Positions 38,863-48,255 of a stretch of DNA of 64,000 nt are shown piece by piece. This DNA is from Gloeobacter violaceus PCC 7421. GTDB lineage: Bacteria; Cyanobacteriota; Cyanobacteriia; Gloeobacterales; Gloeobacteraceae. Under the pieces are notes generated by a model. The model did not search any database, was not told the origin of the DNA, and saw only the letters and a program-made list of their open reading frames with translations. The stretch is taken from the NCBI RefSeq assembly GCF_000011385.1, contig NC_005125.1, positions 2,914,001-2,978,000 on the forward strand. The letters are read 5' to 3'. How positions within the stretch are numbered: position 1 is the stretch's first letter; each line of letters opens with the position of its first letter. A program made the position numbers and the translations under genes.

Positions 38863-40290
38863 TCAAGGTACCGGTCGCCAGGTGCCGTGGAAGCTGTGGG
38901 GAATCACCTCCGGCAGGGCGAGGCGACAGACCGGCGGGGCATCGAGGGCGTCCGCATCGAAGATCCACAGTTCGCTGCGGTGGAGACCCGCGTCGTAGAT
39001 GACGCTCAACACCCAGCCGCGCTCCGGTTCGTCGGCGTCCGCTACAAATAGCGGCTCAGACGGATAGCGCCCGTCGCCCAACTGGGTTTCCACCGCCTGG
39101 CCGCTGTCGCAATCGAATCTGGCCAGCACCTGGAAGAAGTCGCTGCCCACCTGAGAACCGACACGGTGCAAGCCCAGATAAATGTGCCGGCTTTGCAGGC
39201 CGACACTGCGCGGATCGACGGTCGGAAATTCGCAGGGCCGTTCCAGCAGTGGTTCAAATCCTCGTACTCTGCCGGTTGCCGCATCCAGGCGAAGCTGCCA
39301 CAACTGCGAGGGCGAAGCGGTCTGGGTCCGGCCGCCGGCAAATTCTTGCAGATAGCGATTGGTGGCAAAATCTGCGTACCGGCACAATGCGATCACCAGT
39401 TCGCCCCCGGCCTCGTGGCCGTTGGCAAAGTGCCACTGGAACCAGGCGGGCGCTTCGGCGCGGCCGACCAACTGGAGTGTCTCGCGGTCGACGATATAGA
39501 TGGCGGTGCCCTTGTCGGGTTGCCAGGCCATCGCCTCGCTGAAACTGGCAAGACCCAACAGCACCGGCAGCGGGTTGATGCGCACCGGCGGCACGCAAAA
39601 GACCAGATAGCGGCCCGCGAGCACAAAATCGTGCACCAGCGGGATGCCCTCTAGGGCGATTTTGCCTTTTTGGATCACCCGGCCGGTGGCGTCGCTGCGG
39701 TAGAGGTGCAGCACGGCGGCAGGCCCGATGCCGACGCCGAAGTTGTAGATTTCGCCCGTGCGCGGGTCGCGCTTGGGGTGGGCGGAGTAGCTGCCGCTCG
39801 GGCCGAGGCCGCCCAGCGCGTCGAGGCCGCGCGTCTGGAGCGTGTGCAGGTCGAGGGCGTGGGGAAGCCCCCCTTCCCAGAGGGCGAGCAGCCGATCCGG
39901 CAGAGCGAGGACACTGGTGTTGGCGGCGTTTTTGACCGGTTTGCCCCAGCGCTCCCAGATCGCTCCGGGGGCACTCATGCCGTAGTTGGGATAGAGATAG
40001 CGGCCCGCGCGCTCCTCGGCCTGCAGGCCCGCGGTCTGCACGTAGCGATAGACGCCCTGCGCTTCGCCCCCGCCGAAGTGCACCGCCAGGATGGCGCCGT
40101 CGCCGTCAAACCAGTGACCGACCCGCACACCGCCACGCTCCAGACGCCCCGGCCCGTTGCGGTAGAGCGAGCCGCGCAATCCGACAGGCAAGCTCCCTTC
40201 GAGCACCGCCAGCGGTGCGGGGGCAAATTCGCGGCCGGGTTGGGCGATTGCCCCCGCCCAAGCCGGGTTGGTGCGCTCTTTGACTTCCAT
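38863..40290 (-). CDS. Carotenoid cleavage oxygenase (RPE65 family)
   Basis: These enzymes cut carotenoids or apocarotenals with a non-haem iron held by four His. The 475-aa protein has the expected His sites: SGSYSAHPKRDPRTG, IPLVHDFVLAG, WFQWHFANGHEAGG and the C-terminal VIPHSFHGTW. The N-terminal signature GLRGSLYRNGPG is typical. The size matches bacterial apocarotenoid oxygenases. Substrate preference (apo- versus full carotenoid) cannot be read from the sequence. It is divergent from the DUF512 gene. Confidence 0.93.
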   Translation of the reverse strand: MEVKERTNPAWAGAIAQPGREFAPAPLAVLEGSLPVGLRGSLYRNGPGRLERGGVRVGHWFDGDGAILAVHFGGGEAQGVYRYVQTAGLQAEERAGRYLYPNYGMSAPGAIWERWGKPVKNAANTSVLALPDRLLALWEGGLPHALDLHTLQTRGLDALGGLGPSGSYSAHPKRDPRTGEIYNFGVGIGPAAVLHLYRSDATGRVIQKGKIALEGIPLVHDFVLAGRYLVFCVPPVRINPLPVLLGLASFSEAMAWQPDKGTAIYIVDRETLQLVGRAEAPAWFQWHFANGHEAGGELVIALCRYADFATNRYLQEFAGGRTQTASPSQLWQLRLDAATGRVRGFEPLLERPCEFPTVDPRSVGLQSRHIYLGLHRVGSQVGSDFFQVLARFDCDSGQAVETQLGDGRYPSEPLFVADADEPERGWVLSVIYDAGLHRSELWIFDADALDAPPVCRLALPEVIPHSFHGTWRPVP

Positions 40291-40353
40291 GCCTGCTCCC
40301 TGTGCCGCCTGCCTTCCACCCTAGCCTCCGAAGCCTGGGTTAGCCTGGATGCG

Positions 40354-41709
40354 ATGGAAAATGCCCGCGTCAAACCCGCCGTCGTCAGCGCCGTCAGGCC
40401 CGGATCGATTGCCGAAGAACTCGGCTTCGAGCCGGGGGATCGGCTGGTGAGCATCAACGGTACCGCTCCGCGCGACTTGATTGACTACCAGTTTTTGTGC
40501 GCCGAGCAGAGCCTTGCCCTCACCGTCCTCGACCGCGAAGGGCACAGCCATAGCCTCGAAGTCGAAAAAGATCTCGACGAAGATCTGGGCCTTGAATTTG
40601 CAACGGCATTGTTTGATAACCTCATCCAGTGCAACAACGGCTGCGCCTTTTGCTTTATCGACCAGCAGCCCGACTTCATGCGCGACACGCTGCGCCTCAA
40701 AGACGACGATTATCGGTTGAGTTTTTTGTACGGCTCGTACCTGACTCTCACCAATTTGCCCCCCGCCGAGTGGGAGCGCATCGCCCGGCTGCGGCTGTCG
40801 CCTTTGTTCGTCTCGGTGCACGCCACCGAGCCGGACCTGCGCGCCCGCCTGCTCAAAAACCCGCGCGCCGGATTCATCCTGGAGCAACTCGCCTGGTTCA
40901 AGACCCACGGGTTGCAACTGCACGCCCAGGTGGTACTCTGCCCGGGGCTCAACGATGGGGAGCACCTGGAGCGCACCCTCACCGACCTGGCCCGCTTCCA
41001 CGATCTCGAATCGCCGACGGTGCTCTCCGCCGCCGTGGTGCCGGTCGGGCTGACCCGCTTCCGGCCGGAGGGCGACGAACTCACCGCGGTCACCCCGGAG
41101 GTGGCCCGCCGGATCATCCGTCAGGTGCACCGATTGCAAAAAGACTTCCGTCGTAGCCTCGGCAGCCGCTTCGCGTGGCTCGCCGACGAGTGGTACTTGC
41201 TGGCCGCAGAGAAGCTCCCGGGCCGCGCCCACTACGAAGGCTATCCGCAACTGGGCAACGGCGTGGGGTCGCTCAGACGCTTTTTAGACGAATTTGGCCG
41301 CCTCGAACGCCGCTTGCCTGCATCGATCGCCCCCGCCCGTCGCTATAGCTGGGTGGTCGGTACGGCCGTAGCCGACTGCTTCGCTCCTGTTGCAGAACGT
41401 CTCAATCGCATCGATGGGTTGGAACTGACCATGCACGCCCTGCCGAGCCTCTTCTGGGGACAACAAATTACCGTCACCGGCCTGTTGACCGGTGGCGATC
41501 TGCTCGCGGGCCTAGCCCACAAAGACCTGGGCGACGCGTTAATCTTGCCCGGTCTCATGCTCAAGGAGGGCCGGATGTTTCTCGATGATCTGAGCGTAGA
41601 AGAATTTACCGCTCGCCTCGGTGTTGCGGTTCGGGTGGTGGCGGGCGGGGCCGGCGCGCTGGTCGATGCGCTTACTCGGCCGCCTGTTGCATCCGATTTT
41701 GAATCCTGA
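40354..41709 (+). CDS. DUF512/PDZ iron-sulfur protein (cyanobacterial type)
   Basis: From ATG 40354 the product is 451 aa; the long frame upstream is antisense to the carotenoid oxygenase. It starts with a PDZ-like segment (VSAVRPGSIAEELGFEPGDR) and has a radical-SAM-like cluster motif CNNGCAFC (Cys93, Cys97, Cys100). It continues FIDQQPDFMRDTLRLKDDDY, then FVSVHATEPDLRARLL and LQLHAQVVLCPGLNDG. The family is nearly universal in cyanobacteria and also found in clostridia. It is thought to be an Fe-S oxidoreductase; the substrate is unknown. Confidence 0.9.
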   Translation: MENARVKPAVVSAVRPGSIAEELGFEPGDRLVSINGTAPRDLIDYQFLCAEQSLALTVLDREGHSHSLEVEKDLDEDLGLEFATALFDNLIQCNNGCAFCFIDQQPDFMRDTLRLKDDDYRLSFLYGSYLTLTNLPPAEWERIARLRLSPLFVSVHATEPDLRARLLKNPRAGFILEQLAWFKTHGLQLHAQVVLCPGLNDGEHLERTLTDLARFHDLESPTVLSAAVVPVGLTRFRPEGDELTAVTPEVARRIIRQVHRLQKDFRRSLGSRFAWLADEWYLLAAEKLPGRAHYEGYPQLGNGVGSLRRFLDEFGRLERRLPASIAPARRYSWVVGTAVADCFAPVAERLNRIDGLELTMHALPSLFWGQQITVTGLLTGGDLLAGLAHKDLGDALILPGLMLKEGRMFLDDLSVEEFTARLGVAVRVVAGGAGALVDALTRPPVASDFES

Positions 41710-41878
41710 CTACCGTCAGTGTCTGTACATCGTTGCGGCCCCGGCTTGCCCTGTCAATGTTCAGCACTGCGTAGGTATCTTTCGCATCCGTGGTAAAAGT
41801 AGCGCCGACCGTGAGCGGTACAACCTGCCTGAGCGTGCCGATCAAACGCTGGCGGGCGTCTACAATCACGTATTCCAT
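41672..41878 (-). CDS. Small conserved hypothetical protein, 68 aa
   Basis: ATG 41878 is preceded by GAGGG at a good distance. The 68-aa product starts MEYVIVDARQRLIGTLRQVV and continues PLTVGATFTTDAKDTYAVLN, then a basic, polar C-terminus. The beta-strand pattern suggests a small barrel. Its 3' end overlaps the DUF512 stop by 38 bp on the other strand. The family is unknown to me. Confidence 0.6.
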   Translation of the reverse strand: MEYVIVDARQRLIGTLRQVVPLTVGATFTTDAKDTYAVLNIDRASRGRNDVQTLTVVRIQNRMQQAAE

Positions 41879-42058
41879 CAGTCCCTCTTTGTTGTTAAAG
41901 GATGTCTACCCGAACCGCAAAAACTTGCAGGACGGCCGGTTTTGCATTCCCAATCGTTATAGCACCGTCGCAGACGCGGCCCTTGTATTGTTTGCAAAAT
42001 GTTTCAGTTTGAACGGTCCCCCACAAGGCTGTCCGCAGGCTCGTCTTGAAAATTATCT

Positions 42059-42745
42059 TTACGTATCTGACAAGCTGCGCACCAGCCAGCGCCCGAAGGC
42101 GACGGGGGTATCGTCCATGGGCAGGTGGCGGCAGGGCAACAAAGTCAGCCGCGCGTCGGGCAACCGGCGACGGAGCGCTTCGAGGGCGAGGGGGGGAGCG
42201 ATTGGGTCCCACAGCCCGCCCACGATCGCCGTGGGGAGGGTCAGTTGCCGCCAGTCGGGGAATGGCCAGGTTTTGAGCGACTGCCAGGTGCGGCGGATGC
42301 TCGCGGGGGCGGTGCGGTTGGCGGTGGCCAGACGCGGGTAGGACGCCAGCCAGGGATTGAGCCAAGTGCGCTGCCGGTAGAGTGCTTCGAGGGGCGCTTC
42401 GACGAACCAGTCGTAGAAGTGACGGGTGAGGGGCGGAATGTCCACGGCCGGGCAGACGAGCAGCAACCGCGCGAGCGGTGCGATGCGGCGCAGCGCCAGT
42501 TCGATGGCGACATTGGCTCCCAGGGAATGGCCGAGTAGAGCCGTCGGCTGACAACGCTCCACAGCCCCGATCAGGTATTCGGCGCAGGCTCCCACCGAAC
42601 AGTCGGCCTCCGGGAGGGCCTGCGGGCCGTAGCCCGGCAAATCGACGGCGACAGCCCGCCAGCCGCATTTTTCGAGCGGTTCGGCCCAGGGCCGCCAGTT
42701 GGCCGCACAGTCCGCCGTCCCGTGGATGATCATCACCGTGCGCAT
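42059..42745 (-). CDS. Alpha/beta hydrolase
   Basis: The 228-aa protein has the alpha/beta hydrolase plan: MIIHGTADCAANWRPWAEPL with the oxyanion HG, nucleophile Ser in LLGHSLGANVAIELAL, an acid in IVGGLWDPIAPP, and the catalytic His in LLPCRHLPMDD. It resembles MenH-like or general esterase members, but position gives no hint: neighbours are a small unknown gene and a divergent lipoprotein. The substrate is unknown. Confidence 0.88.
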   Translation of the reverse strand: MRTVMIIHGTADCAANWRPWAEPLEKCGWRAVAVDLPGYGPQALPEADCSVGACAEYLIGAVERCQPTALLGHSLGANVAIELALRRIAPLARLLLVCPAVDIPPLTRHFYDWFVEAPLEALYRQRTWLNPWLASYPRLATANRTAPASIRRTWQSLKTWPFPDWRQLTLPTAIVGGLWDPIAPPLALEALRRRLPDARLTLLPCRHLPMDDTPVAFGRWLVRSLSDT

Positions 42746-42837
42746 ACCGCGTCACTCCCGACTCACTTTCTTTTTTCGCACCTGCGCCTGCGATTGAGGC
42801 AGTACATTGAGTAGTACTCTCACTTCGGCCGTTCCCC

Positions 42838-43596
42838 ATGTCCGCGCGAGCGCTCCTGACTTGTCTTCTCGGCGCCCTGCTGCTGTCCGGTTGCGTTTCC
42901 TACCGCCTGGGGATCACCTTTAACTGGTTGGGTGGAGGCACCGTCGAGCAGATTCTCGCAGTCGATCGCAATCTGGTCGAGGCGGGTGGCGAACAGCTCG
43001 ACACCCTGGTCGCAGGTCTGGAGCGCCGCACGGCGGAATTGGGGGGCACCAGCGAGCGCACGGTGGAGCGGCTGCGCCTGCGCATTCCCTTCGAGGACGG
43101 CGCGGATCTGGAAAGCAAGCTCAACCGTTTTCTCGGTCGTCCCCTCGAAACCGCCGCCCGCCCCACCGCCCAGGCGGTACCGGCCGTTTTGAGCGGCACG
43201 GCGCCCTTGCCCGCGGTGCTTGCCAAAGACCCGCCGGCCCTGTCCACCCCCGGCCCGCTGCGACTGGTGCAGCGCGATCGCTGGTTGTGGAGCGAGTACG
43301 ACGTGAGCGCCGATCTCGATTTGCGCTCTCCCTTCGGTACGGTGCGGGTGGGCAACTGGGTCTCGGGGCTTATTCAGCTAGAATTTGCCCTCACCACGCC
43401 TCTACCGGCCTTTCGCTCCAACAGCGACGAGCAGCAGGGCCAGACGCTTCTGTGGCGCATCCGGACGGGAGAGATTAACCATCTGGAGGCAAGTTTCATT
43501 GTTCCCAATCTGCTGCTCATCGGTCTGATCACCCTGGCTGCCCTCGCGCTTGCGGCCTTTGCCTGGCAGCGGCGCAAACTCTTTTCAGCGCGCTAG
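42838..43596 (+). CDS. DUF3153-type lipoprotein with C-terminal membrane helix
   Basis: The 252-aa protein begins with a lipoprotein signal (LTCLLGALLLSGC, lipobox LSGC). It has a soluble domain (GITFNWLGGGTVEQIL, then RLRLRIPFEDGADLESKL) and ends with a membrane helix (LLLIGLITLAALALAAFAW) plus basic residues. That layout matches DUF3153, a conserved cyanobacterial and chloroplast-lineage family of unknown function. It ends tail to tail with the next gene, 1 bp apart. Confidence 0.82.
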   Translation: MSARALLTCLLGALLLSGCVSYRLGITFNWLGGGTVEQILAVDRNLVEAGGEQLDTLVAGLERRTAELGGTSERTVERLRLRIPFEDGADLESKLNRFLGRPLETAARPTAQAVPAVLSGTAPLPAVLAKDPPALSTPGPLRLVQRDRWLWSEYDVSADLDLRSPFGTVRVGNWVSGLIQLEFALTTPLPAFRSNSDEQQGQTLLWRIRTGEINHLEASFIVPNLLLIGLITLAALALAAFAWQRRKLFSAR

Positions 43597-43597
43597 T

Positions 43598-45058
43598 TTA
43601 GTTGAATTTGATGCGTTGGGAGGCGAATAGGCACATGCGCAGCAGGACCAGCCCTTCGCGAAAATGGGCGATGTTTGACTGGCCGTAGGTGCGCGGCTGG
43701 TAGCGGATGGGCACCTCGACGATGTGCAAGTTGAGCTTGGCGGCCCCGAAGAGCAAATCAAAATCGCCGAATGGGTCGAAGTCACCGAAGTAGGCGCGTC
43801 CGGCGGCAATCTTTTCGTAGTCCTCGCGCCAAAGGACCTTTGTGCCGCAGAGGGTGTCTTTGAGGGGTTGATCGAGCAGGAAGCTGAAGACAACTCCAAA
43901 AAATTTGTTGGCCAGGGTATTAAGCCAGGGCATCGCCTCGCGCGAGCGCGGATAAATCAGGCGCGAACCGTTGATAAATTCGCCCCGACCGCTCGCAATC
44001 ACCGCGTAGAACTTGGGTAGATCCTCCGGGGGTACGGTCAGATCCGCGTCCAGAATCATCAAAATATCGCCTTTGGCCTGCTCGAAGGCGAGGCGCACCG
44101 CGTCGCCCTTGCCCTTGCCTTTTTGTTTGAACACGCGAATATCGAGGCGCTCGCCGTACTCGCGGGCCACTTCGCCGATCACCTGCCAGGTGTCGTCCTG
44201 GGAGTTGCCCTCGACGAAGAGGAGTTCTGTGTGGCTGCCCAGGGCAGGCAGGCGTTCAACCGCCGCGCGGATATTGCCGGCTTCGTTGCGCGCAGGCACG
44301 ATCACCGAGCAGGTGGGCAGGGCGGCAGGCTGCGGCCCAAAATCGGGCCGAGCGACCAGGTACTGGGTGAGGCACAGATGCTCGATCAGGGGCAGCCGGG
44401 CGGCGTAGCGGTTGAGCCAGTCGGCCACTAGCGGCACCCGGCGCGGCAGGAGCATGCGGCGTCCCTGCTTGACGACGGTGTAGCCGGTGATGGCGAACAG
44501 ATTGCGCACGTCGGTGTCCGAAAGCCAGTTCTGGGCGGGCTGGGGCATCCGTTCTCCCAGGCGTTCTCCCAGGCGCAGCAGCGGTTCCCAGAGGTAGTTG
44601 TGAAAAACCGCCACGACGCGGGTGCGGCGGTGGCAGCACGGTCTGAGCCCTTCCAAGACGCTCTGGATGTCGGCTAGATGGCCCAGCACCCCCACCAGCA
44701 GGATGTAATCGAAGGTTTGGCCCTCTAGATCCAGTTGCTCGGCGTCCTGGCAGAGAAATTGCAATTCGGGGTGCTGCTCGCGGGCGAGGGTCACCATCGA
44801 GGGGCTGAAATCTACCCCCAATCCCACCGCAGGCTCGAGGCTCGCGAGCAAATCGCCGTTGCCTGAGCCGATTTGCAGCACGCGGCTGTGGGCGGGGATC
44901 AAAAACCGGCACAGCGCCTCGATGTCCGCGTAGTAGTAGCGGTTGCGCCGCCGCCAGCGCTGCTGGCTGTAGGCCACCGCTTCGAAGTGCTTCTGGATTT
45001 CTTCTTTGAAGGCGTAGTCTGGCGGGTTCGGCGGGATGGGCGAGGGGCGATCGGGCAT
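43598..45058 (-). CDS. Methyltransferase-glycosyltransferase fusion protein
   Basis: The start is ATG 45058 (MPDRPSPIPPNPPDYAFKEE), 486 aa; a longer frame upstream overlaps purD. Residues about 30-240 are a class I SAM methyltransferase (VLQIGSGNGDLLASLEP, then DAEQLDLEGQTFDYILL). Residues about 265-480 are a family 2 glycosyltransferase (SVIVPARNEAGNIRAAVERL, EGNSQDDTW, DILMILDADLTVPPEDLP). Such fusions occur in cyanobacterial surface-polysaccharide or lipid glycosylation loci. The acceptor is unknown. It is divergent from and overlaps the purD leader. Confidence 0.88.
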   Translation of the reverse strand: MPDRPSPIPPNPPDYAFKEEIQKHFEAVAYSQQRWRRRNRYYYADIEALCRFLIPAHSRVLQIGSGNGDLLASLEPAVGLGVDFSPSMVTLAREQHPELQFLCQDAEQLDLEGQTFDYILLVGVLGHLADIQSVLEGLRPCCHRRTRVVAVFHNYLWEPLLRLGERLGERMPQPAQNWLSDTDVRNLFAITGYTVVKQGRRMLLPRRVPLVADWLNRYAARLPLIEHLCLTQYLVARPDFGPQPAALPTCSVIVPARNEAGNIRAAVERLPALGSHTELLFVEGNSQDDTWQVIGEVAREYGERLDIRVFKQKGKGKGDAVRLAFEQAKGDILMILDADLTVPPEDLPKFYAVIASGRGEFINGSRLIYPRSREAMPWLNTLANKFFGVVFSFLLDQPLKDTLCGTKVLWREDYEKIAAGRAYFGDFDPFGDFDLLFGAAKLNLHIVEVPIRYQPRTYGQSNIAHFREGLVLLRMCLFASQRIKFN

Positions 45059-45164
45059 GGGCGCACGGCGACGGTATTTCCACATTGTTGCAACAGGACG
45101 GCCCCGCCGCGAAGCCCTCTCCCTTGCGATAATCGTGACTGGTCTTTTGGTGGAATCGGGTTCG

Positions 45165-46445
45165 ATGGCATTGAAGATATTGGTGGTCGGCAATGGCGGT
45201 CGGGAGCACTGCCTGGCCTGGGCGCTCGCCCGCTCCGAGGGGGTGGGCCGGATCTGGGTCGCCCCGGGTAACGGCGGCACCGCCACCGAATCCAAGTGCG
45301 CCAATCTGGCCGTCTCGCCGCTCGATTTTGCGGCCCTGGCGGATTTTGCCCACTCTGAGCGCGTCGATCTGACCGTGGTCGGCCCCGAGGCACCCCTGGC
45401 TGCGGGCATCGTCGATTACTTCCAGGCTGAGGGACTGATTATTTTCGGCCCCACGCGCGAAGGGGCACAACTCGAAGCGAGCAAAGCCTGGGCCAAACAC
45501 TTGATGCACGAAGCCGGGGTACCCACCGCCGCCGCCAGAAGTTTTGCCGATATCGAGGCGGCCCGCGCCTACGTGCGCGAACTGGGGGCACCTCTGGTGG
45601 TCAAAGCCGACGGTCTTGCCGCCGGCAAAGGGGTGACCGTGGCGATGGAGACCGCCGAGGCCCTGGCTGCCCTCGACGAGTTGCCGCGCTTCGGGGCGGC
45701 GGGGGCGACCGTGGTCATCGAAGAATTTATGGCCGGGGAAGAAGCTTCGGTACTCGCCTTCACCGACGGCAAGACCATCCGGGCGATGGTGCCCGCCCAA
45801 GATCACAAGCGTGTAGGCGAGGGCGACACCGGCCCCAACACCGGCGGCATGGGTGCCTACGCCCCCGCCCCACTCGTGGACGCCGCCCTGATGCGTCAAA
45901 TCGAGGAACGCATTCTTGCTCCTACACTCACCGCTTTGCAAAAGCGGAGTATCGACTACCGGGGCGTACTGTACGCCGGACTGATGATTGGTCCTGACAG
46001 CTCGGTACGGGTAATCGAATTCAACTGCCGCCTGGGCGATCCCGAGACCCAGGTGGTCCTGCCGCTGCTGGAAACCCCTTTAGAAGAAGTGCTCCTGGCT
46101 ACCGCCCAGGGCAGTCTCGATCGGGTGGATTTGCAATGGAAACCGGGTGCTGCCGCCTGCGTGGTACTCGCAGCGGGAGGTTACCCGGGTGACTACCGCC
46201 AGGGCGATGTGATTACCGGCCTGGAGGAGGCCCGTGCCCAGGGCGGCCTCGTCTTCCACAGCGGAACTCGCCGGGAGAAAGAACGCATCTTGAGCGCCGG
46301 GGGCCGCATCCTGGCAGTAACTGCATTGGGCGATGCCCTCGAAAGCGCCATCGCAAGCGCTTACCAGGTCGTCAATTGCATTGCCGTCAAAGATGTTCAT
46401 TACCGCCGTGACATCGGTTGGCGGGCTTTGCAGCTATGCAAGTAA
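45165..46445 (+). CDS. purD: Phosphoribosylamine-glycine ligase
   Basis: PurD ligates phosphoribosylamine and glycine with ATP in purine synthesis. From ATG 45165 the product is 426 aa. It has [28 protein letters not shown], the ATP-grasp core [20 protein letters not shown], and [14 protein letters not shown]. The [15 protein letters not shown] segment holds metal ligands. Length is standard. No other pur gene is adjacent. Confidence 0.95.
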   Translation: MALKILVVGNGGREHCLAWALARSEGVGRIWVAPGNGGTATESKCANLAVSPLDFAALADFAHSERVDLTVVGPEAPLAAGIVDYFQAEGLIIFGPTREGAQLEASKAWAKHLMHEAGVPTAAARSFADIEAARAYVRELGAPLVVKADGLAAGKGVTVAMETAEALAALDELPRFGAAGATVVIEEFMAGEEASVLAFTDGKTIRAMVPAQDHKRVGEGDTGPNTGGMGAYAPAPLVDAALMRQIEERILAPTLTALQKRSIDYRGVLYAGLMIGPDSSVRVIEFNCRLGDPETQVVLPLLETPLEEVLLATAQGSLDRVDLQWKPGAAACVVLAAGGYPGDYRQGDVITGLEEARAQGGLVFHSGTRREKERILSAGGRILAVTALGDALESAIASAYQVVNCIAVKDVHYRRDIGWRALQLCK

Positions 46446-46564
46446 GTCTGTGCCATTTCATCAAGCACCTGTGTTCTGAAATGGCGAGGGGTACTATGGA
46501 ATTTTCCAAGTACAGAAGGCGTCGCAATTGTTCACCCTCACTTAGTTATGTGATTCACATTTAA

Positions 46565-46636
46565 ATGAATTCTAAACCCTGGAAGCTTGTGATTTTCGAT
46601 TGTGACGGTGTCCTCATAGATAGCAAGCAAAGGTGA
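46565..46636 (+). pseudogene. HAD phosphatase stub (23 aa)
   Basis: ATG 46565 to TGA 46636 encodes a 23-residue peptide: MNSKPWKLVIFDCDGVLIDS then KQR. This is the exact N-terminus of a HAD-family phosphatase (motif I DxDGVLxDS), cut off immediately after motif I. It is a truncated remnant, not a functional enzyme. The next gene, on the other strand, is another HAD protein but not the missing part. Confidence 0.65.
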
Positions 46637-46660
46637 ACCTGGAAAATCGTCTCGTATTCA

Positions 46661-47464
46661 TTAACAACTTCGGCGGTGATGAAACAGGGTCTCCAAAATG
46701 ACTAGAAATCCTGTGCTTTCAGCCTGCTCGGCGATATACCGAGGAAGTTGCCGCATCTGGTCGGTATGCCTGCGCAAGTTCGCTACTGCAAAGCTGTAGT
46801 CAAACTCTGGCGCAAACAGATCGCTGTCGTTTGGACTATCGCCGACGGTCAGCACCTGTTGTATCAACAAATATGGAAAGTGGGTTGCGAGCACCTGGCG
46901 TAGGGCTTGACCTTTGTTGCACTCCAGTGGCTTGATGTGAGCCTGCACCGCACTCCAGATAAAGTCGAACCCGTATTTTTCACAGACGCAGCGCATGTAT
47001 TTCAAAGAGTTGGATTCTAATCCGGCAACTGCAAAGGTCCAGTCGCTCAACCGGTAGCGATTGTCGGTGCTGGGGATCAAGCTCGGGTAAAGCATTTGCA
47101 AATGGGCGAAGCATTCGGCCAGGGCCGCTCGGTGGTTGTTTGTATCAAGCTGTACCAGGGACATCCATTCGGTCTCGCTGCCGCCGAGGTAGTAGCCGGC
47201 TCCGTTTTCGGCGATCACTGCGTCCACCGCCAGATAGTGAGCCAGGGCATTCGCCCAACCCGCCGAGCGCCCGGTGACCAGTACCACGGCGATCCCGGCC
47301 GCCCGCAGCCGGTCGATTCCTTCGAGAGTTTCGGGCGGCAGGCGGCCGGAGCGGGTCAACGTGCCGTCGATGTCGGTGGCCACCAGGGCGATTTGGGCAG
47401 CGGCGGCAGCAGGAAAAGATGAGAGAGGCAGCATTGTGCTCGGCAGGTTGTCCACAACTATCAT
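46661..47464 (-). CDS. HAD-superfamily (Cof-type) hydrolase
   Basis: The 267-aa protein has HAD motif I VATDIDGTLTRSGRLP, motif II VVLVTGRSAGWA, a type II cap with YRLSDWTFAVAGLESNSL, and motif IV VGDSPNDSDLFAP, with the Lys in HIKPLECNKGQAL. It belongs to the Cof/sugar-phosphatase-like group. The cap suggests a phosphosugar or nucleotide-like substrate, not defined. ATG 47434 (MLPLSSF) is an alternative start. It lies among gene remnants. Confidence 0.85.
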   Translation of the reverse strand: MIVVDNLPSTMLPLSSFPAAAAAQIALVATDIDGTLTRSGRLPPETLEGIDRLRAAGIAVVLVTGRSAGWANALAHYLAVDAVIAENGAGYYLGGSETEWMSLVQLDTNNHRAALAECFAHLQMLYPSLIPSTDNRYRLSDWTFAVAGLESNSLKYMRCVCEKYGFDFIWSAVQAHIKPLECNKGQALRQVLATHFPYLLIQQVLTVGDSPNDSDLFAPEFDYSFAVANLRRHTDQMRQLPRYIAEQAESTGFLVILETLFHHRRSC

Positions 47465-47531
47465 CCGCTACCATCATTGGCGGCAAATGCGCCTGTAGAT
47501 TCTACATTGGTGATCGAAGCGGAGATCGCCA

Positions 47532-48161
47532 ATGGCACTGACGGTCGAGGATATCGAGAAACTCCAAAAGCTTTACCCGAAACATAAGATCGAACTGCGC
47601 GACGGCGCCATTACGCTTGTGAGCCCCTCCGATATTGTCTCCGGCATGATTGGTGCACGCTTCTCGCGGTTGTTGGGCAACTGGGTGGATCCGCGCAAGT
47701 TTGGTTTTGTGTTCGATTCCAGTTCCGGATTCCAAGCGCCCAATGGGGATTTGACTGCCCCTGACGTATCCTATGTTTCGCGCGCCCGCCTCGCGCGCTT
47801 GCCGCGCTCCCACGGTCCACTGGTCCTCGATCTGGTCGTGGAGATCAAATCCAGCACCGACATCGGCCGACTAGCCGTGGCAACCCGCTACCAGGGTCAA
47901 GGGGTGGGGAGATTGCTGATTGCCGACGTTTTAAAACGCACACTACAAGCCAGCCAGGAAGTCGCAGTATACGCTTGGTGCCCAGTAGGGTTGGAGACCC
48001 AGTCTTTTAGCCCAGCTGCTGCCGCAAAAACGTCACCACGTCCTGCCAGGCACGGCGAGCTTCCCGAAATTGCACGGAGGCGGTGCCGTGGCGTTGTTTT
48101 TCCCGGCGTAGCCGCCATTGCAGGTAGACCTGCAAGAGGGCCGGTTTACCCAGGGCCGTGA
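47532..48161 (+). pseudogene. Chimeric Uma2-GNAT reading frame
   Basis: The first about 110 codons are Uma2 (DUF820): MALTVEDIEKLQKLYPKHKI, then ELRDGAITLVSPSDIVSGM, DLTAPDVSYVS and LVLDLVVEIKSSTD. At about 47861 the text switches to a GNAT acetyltransferase fragment: IGRLAVATRYQGQGVGRLLI and ADVLKRTLQASQEVAVYA, the acetyl-CoA-binding part, lasting about 45 residues. After about 47990 no family is visible. Neither half is complete. The open frame is probably fortuitous after deletion between two genes. Confidence 0.65.
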
Positions 48162-48237
48162 GGCTCTGCACCAACGGTTGCGCTTGCTCCACAGGGCAGC
48201 CGATAGTTAGGTGGGTACATGTTCGACTCCGGAACAC
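48007..48237 (-). other. Possible remnant frame, 76 aa
   Basis: A minus-strand frame (MFRSRTCTHLTIGCPVEQAQ...) ends with a helical REARRAWQDVVTFLRQQLG, which looks like a real C-terminus. The first 20 residues do not look native and there is no ribosome-binding site. It is probably the 3' end of a lost gene. It overlaps the tail of the chimeric frame. Confidence 0.3.
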
Positions 48238-48255
48238 GGCCTGATACGGGGACTG

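Noticed and set aside
39670-40353. 5' extension of the DUF512 frame
   Set aside because: The extra residues are antisense of the carotenoid oxygenase; the family begins at ATG 40354.
44256-45941. 561-codon minus-strand frame
   Set aside because: Overlaps purD and the MT-GT fusion in a different frame; no family resemblance.
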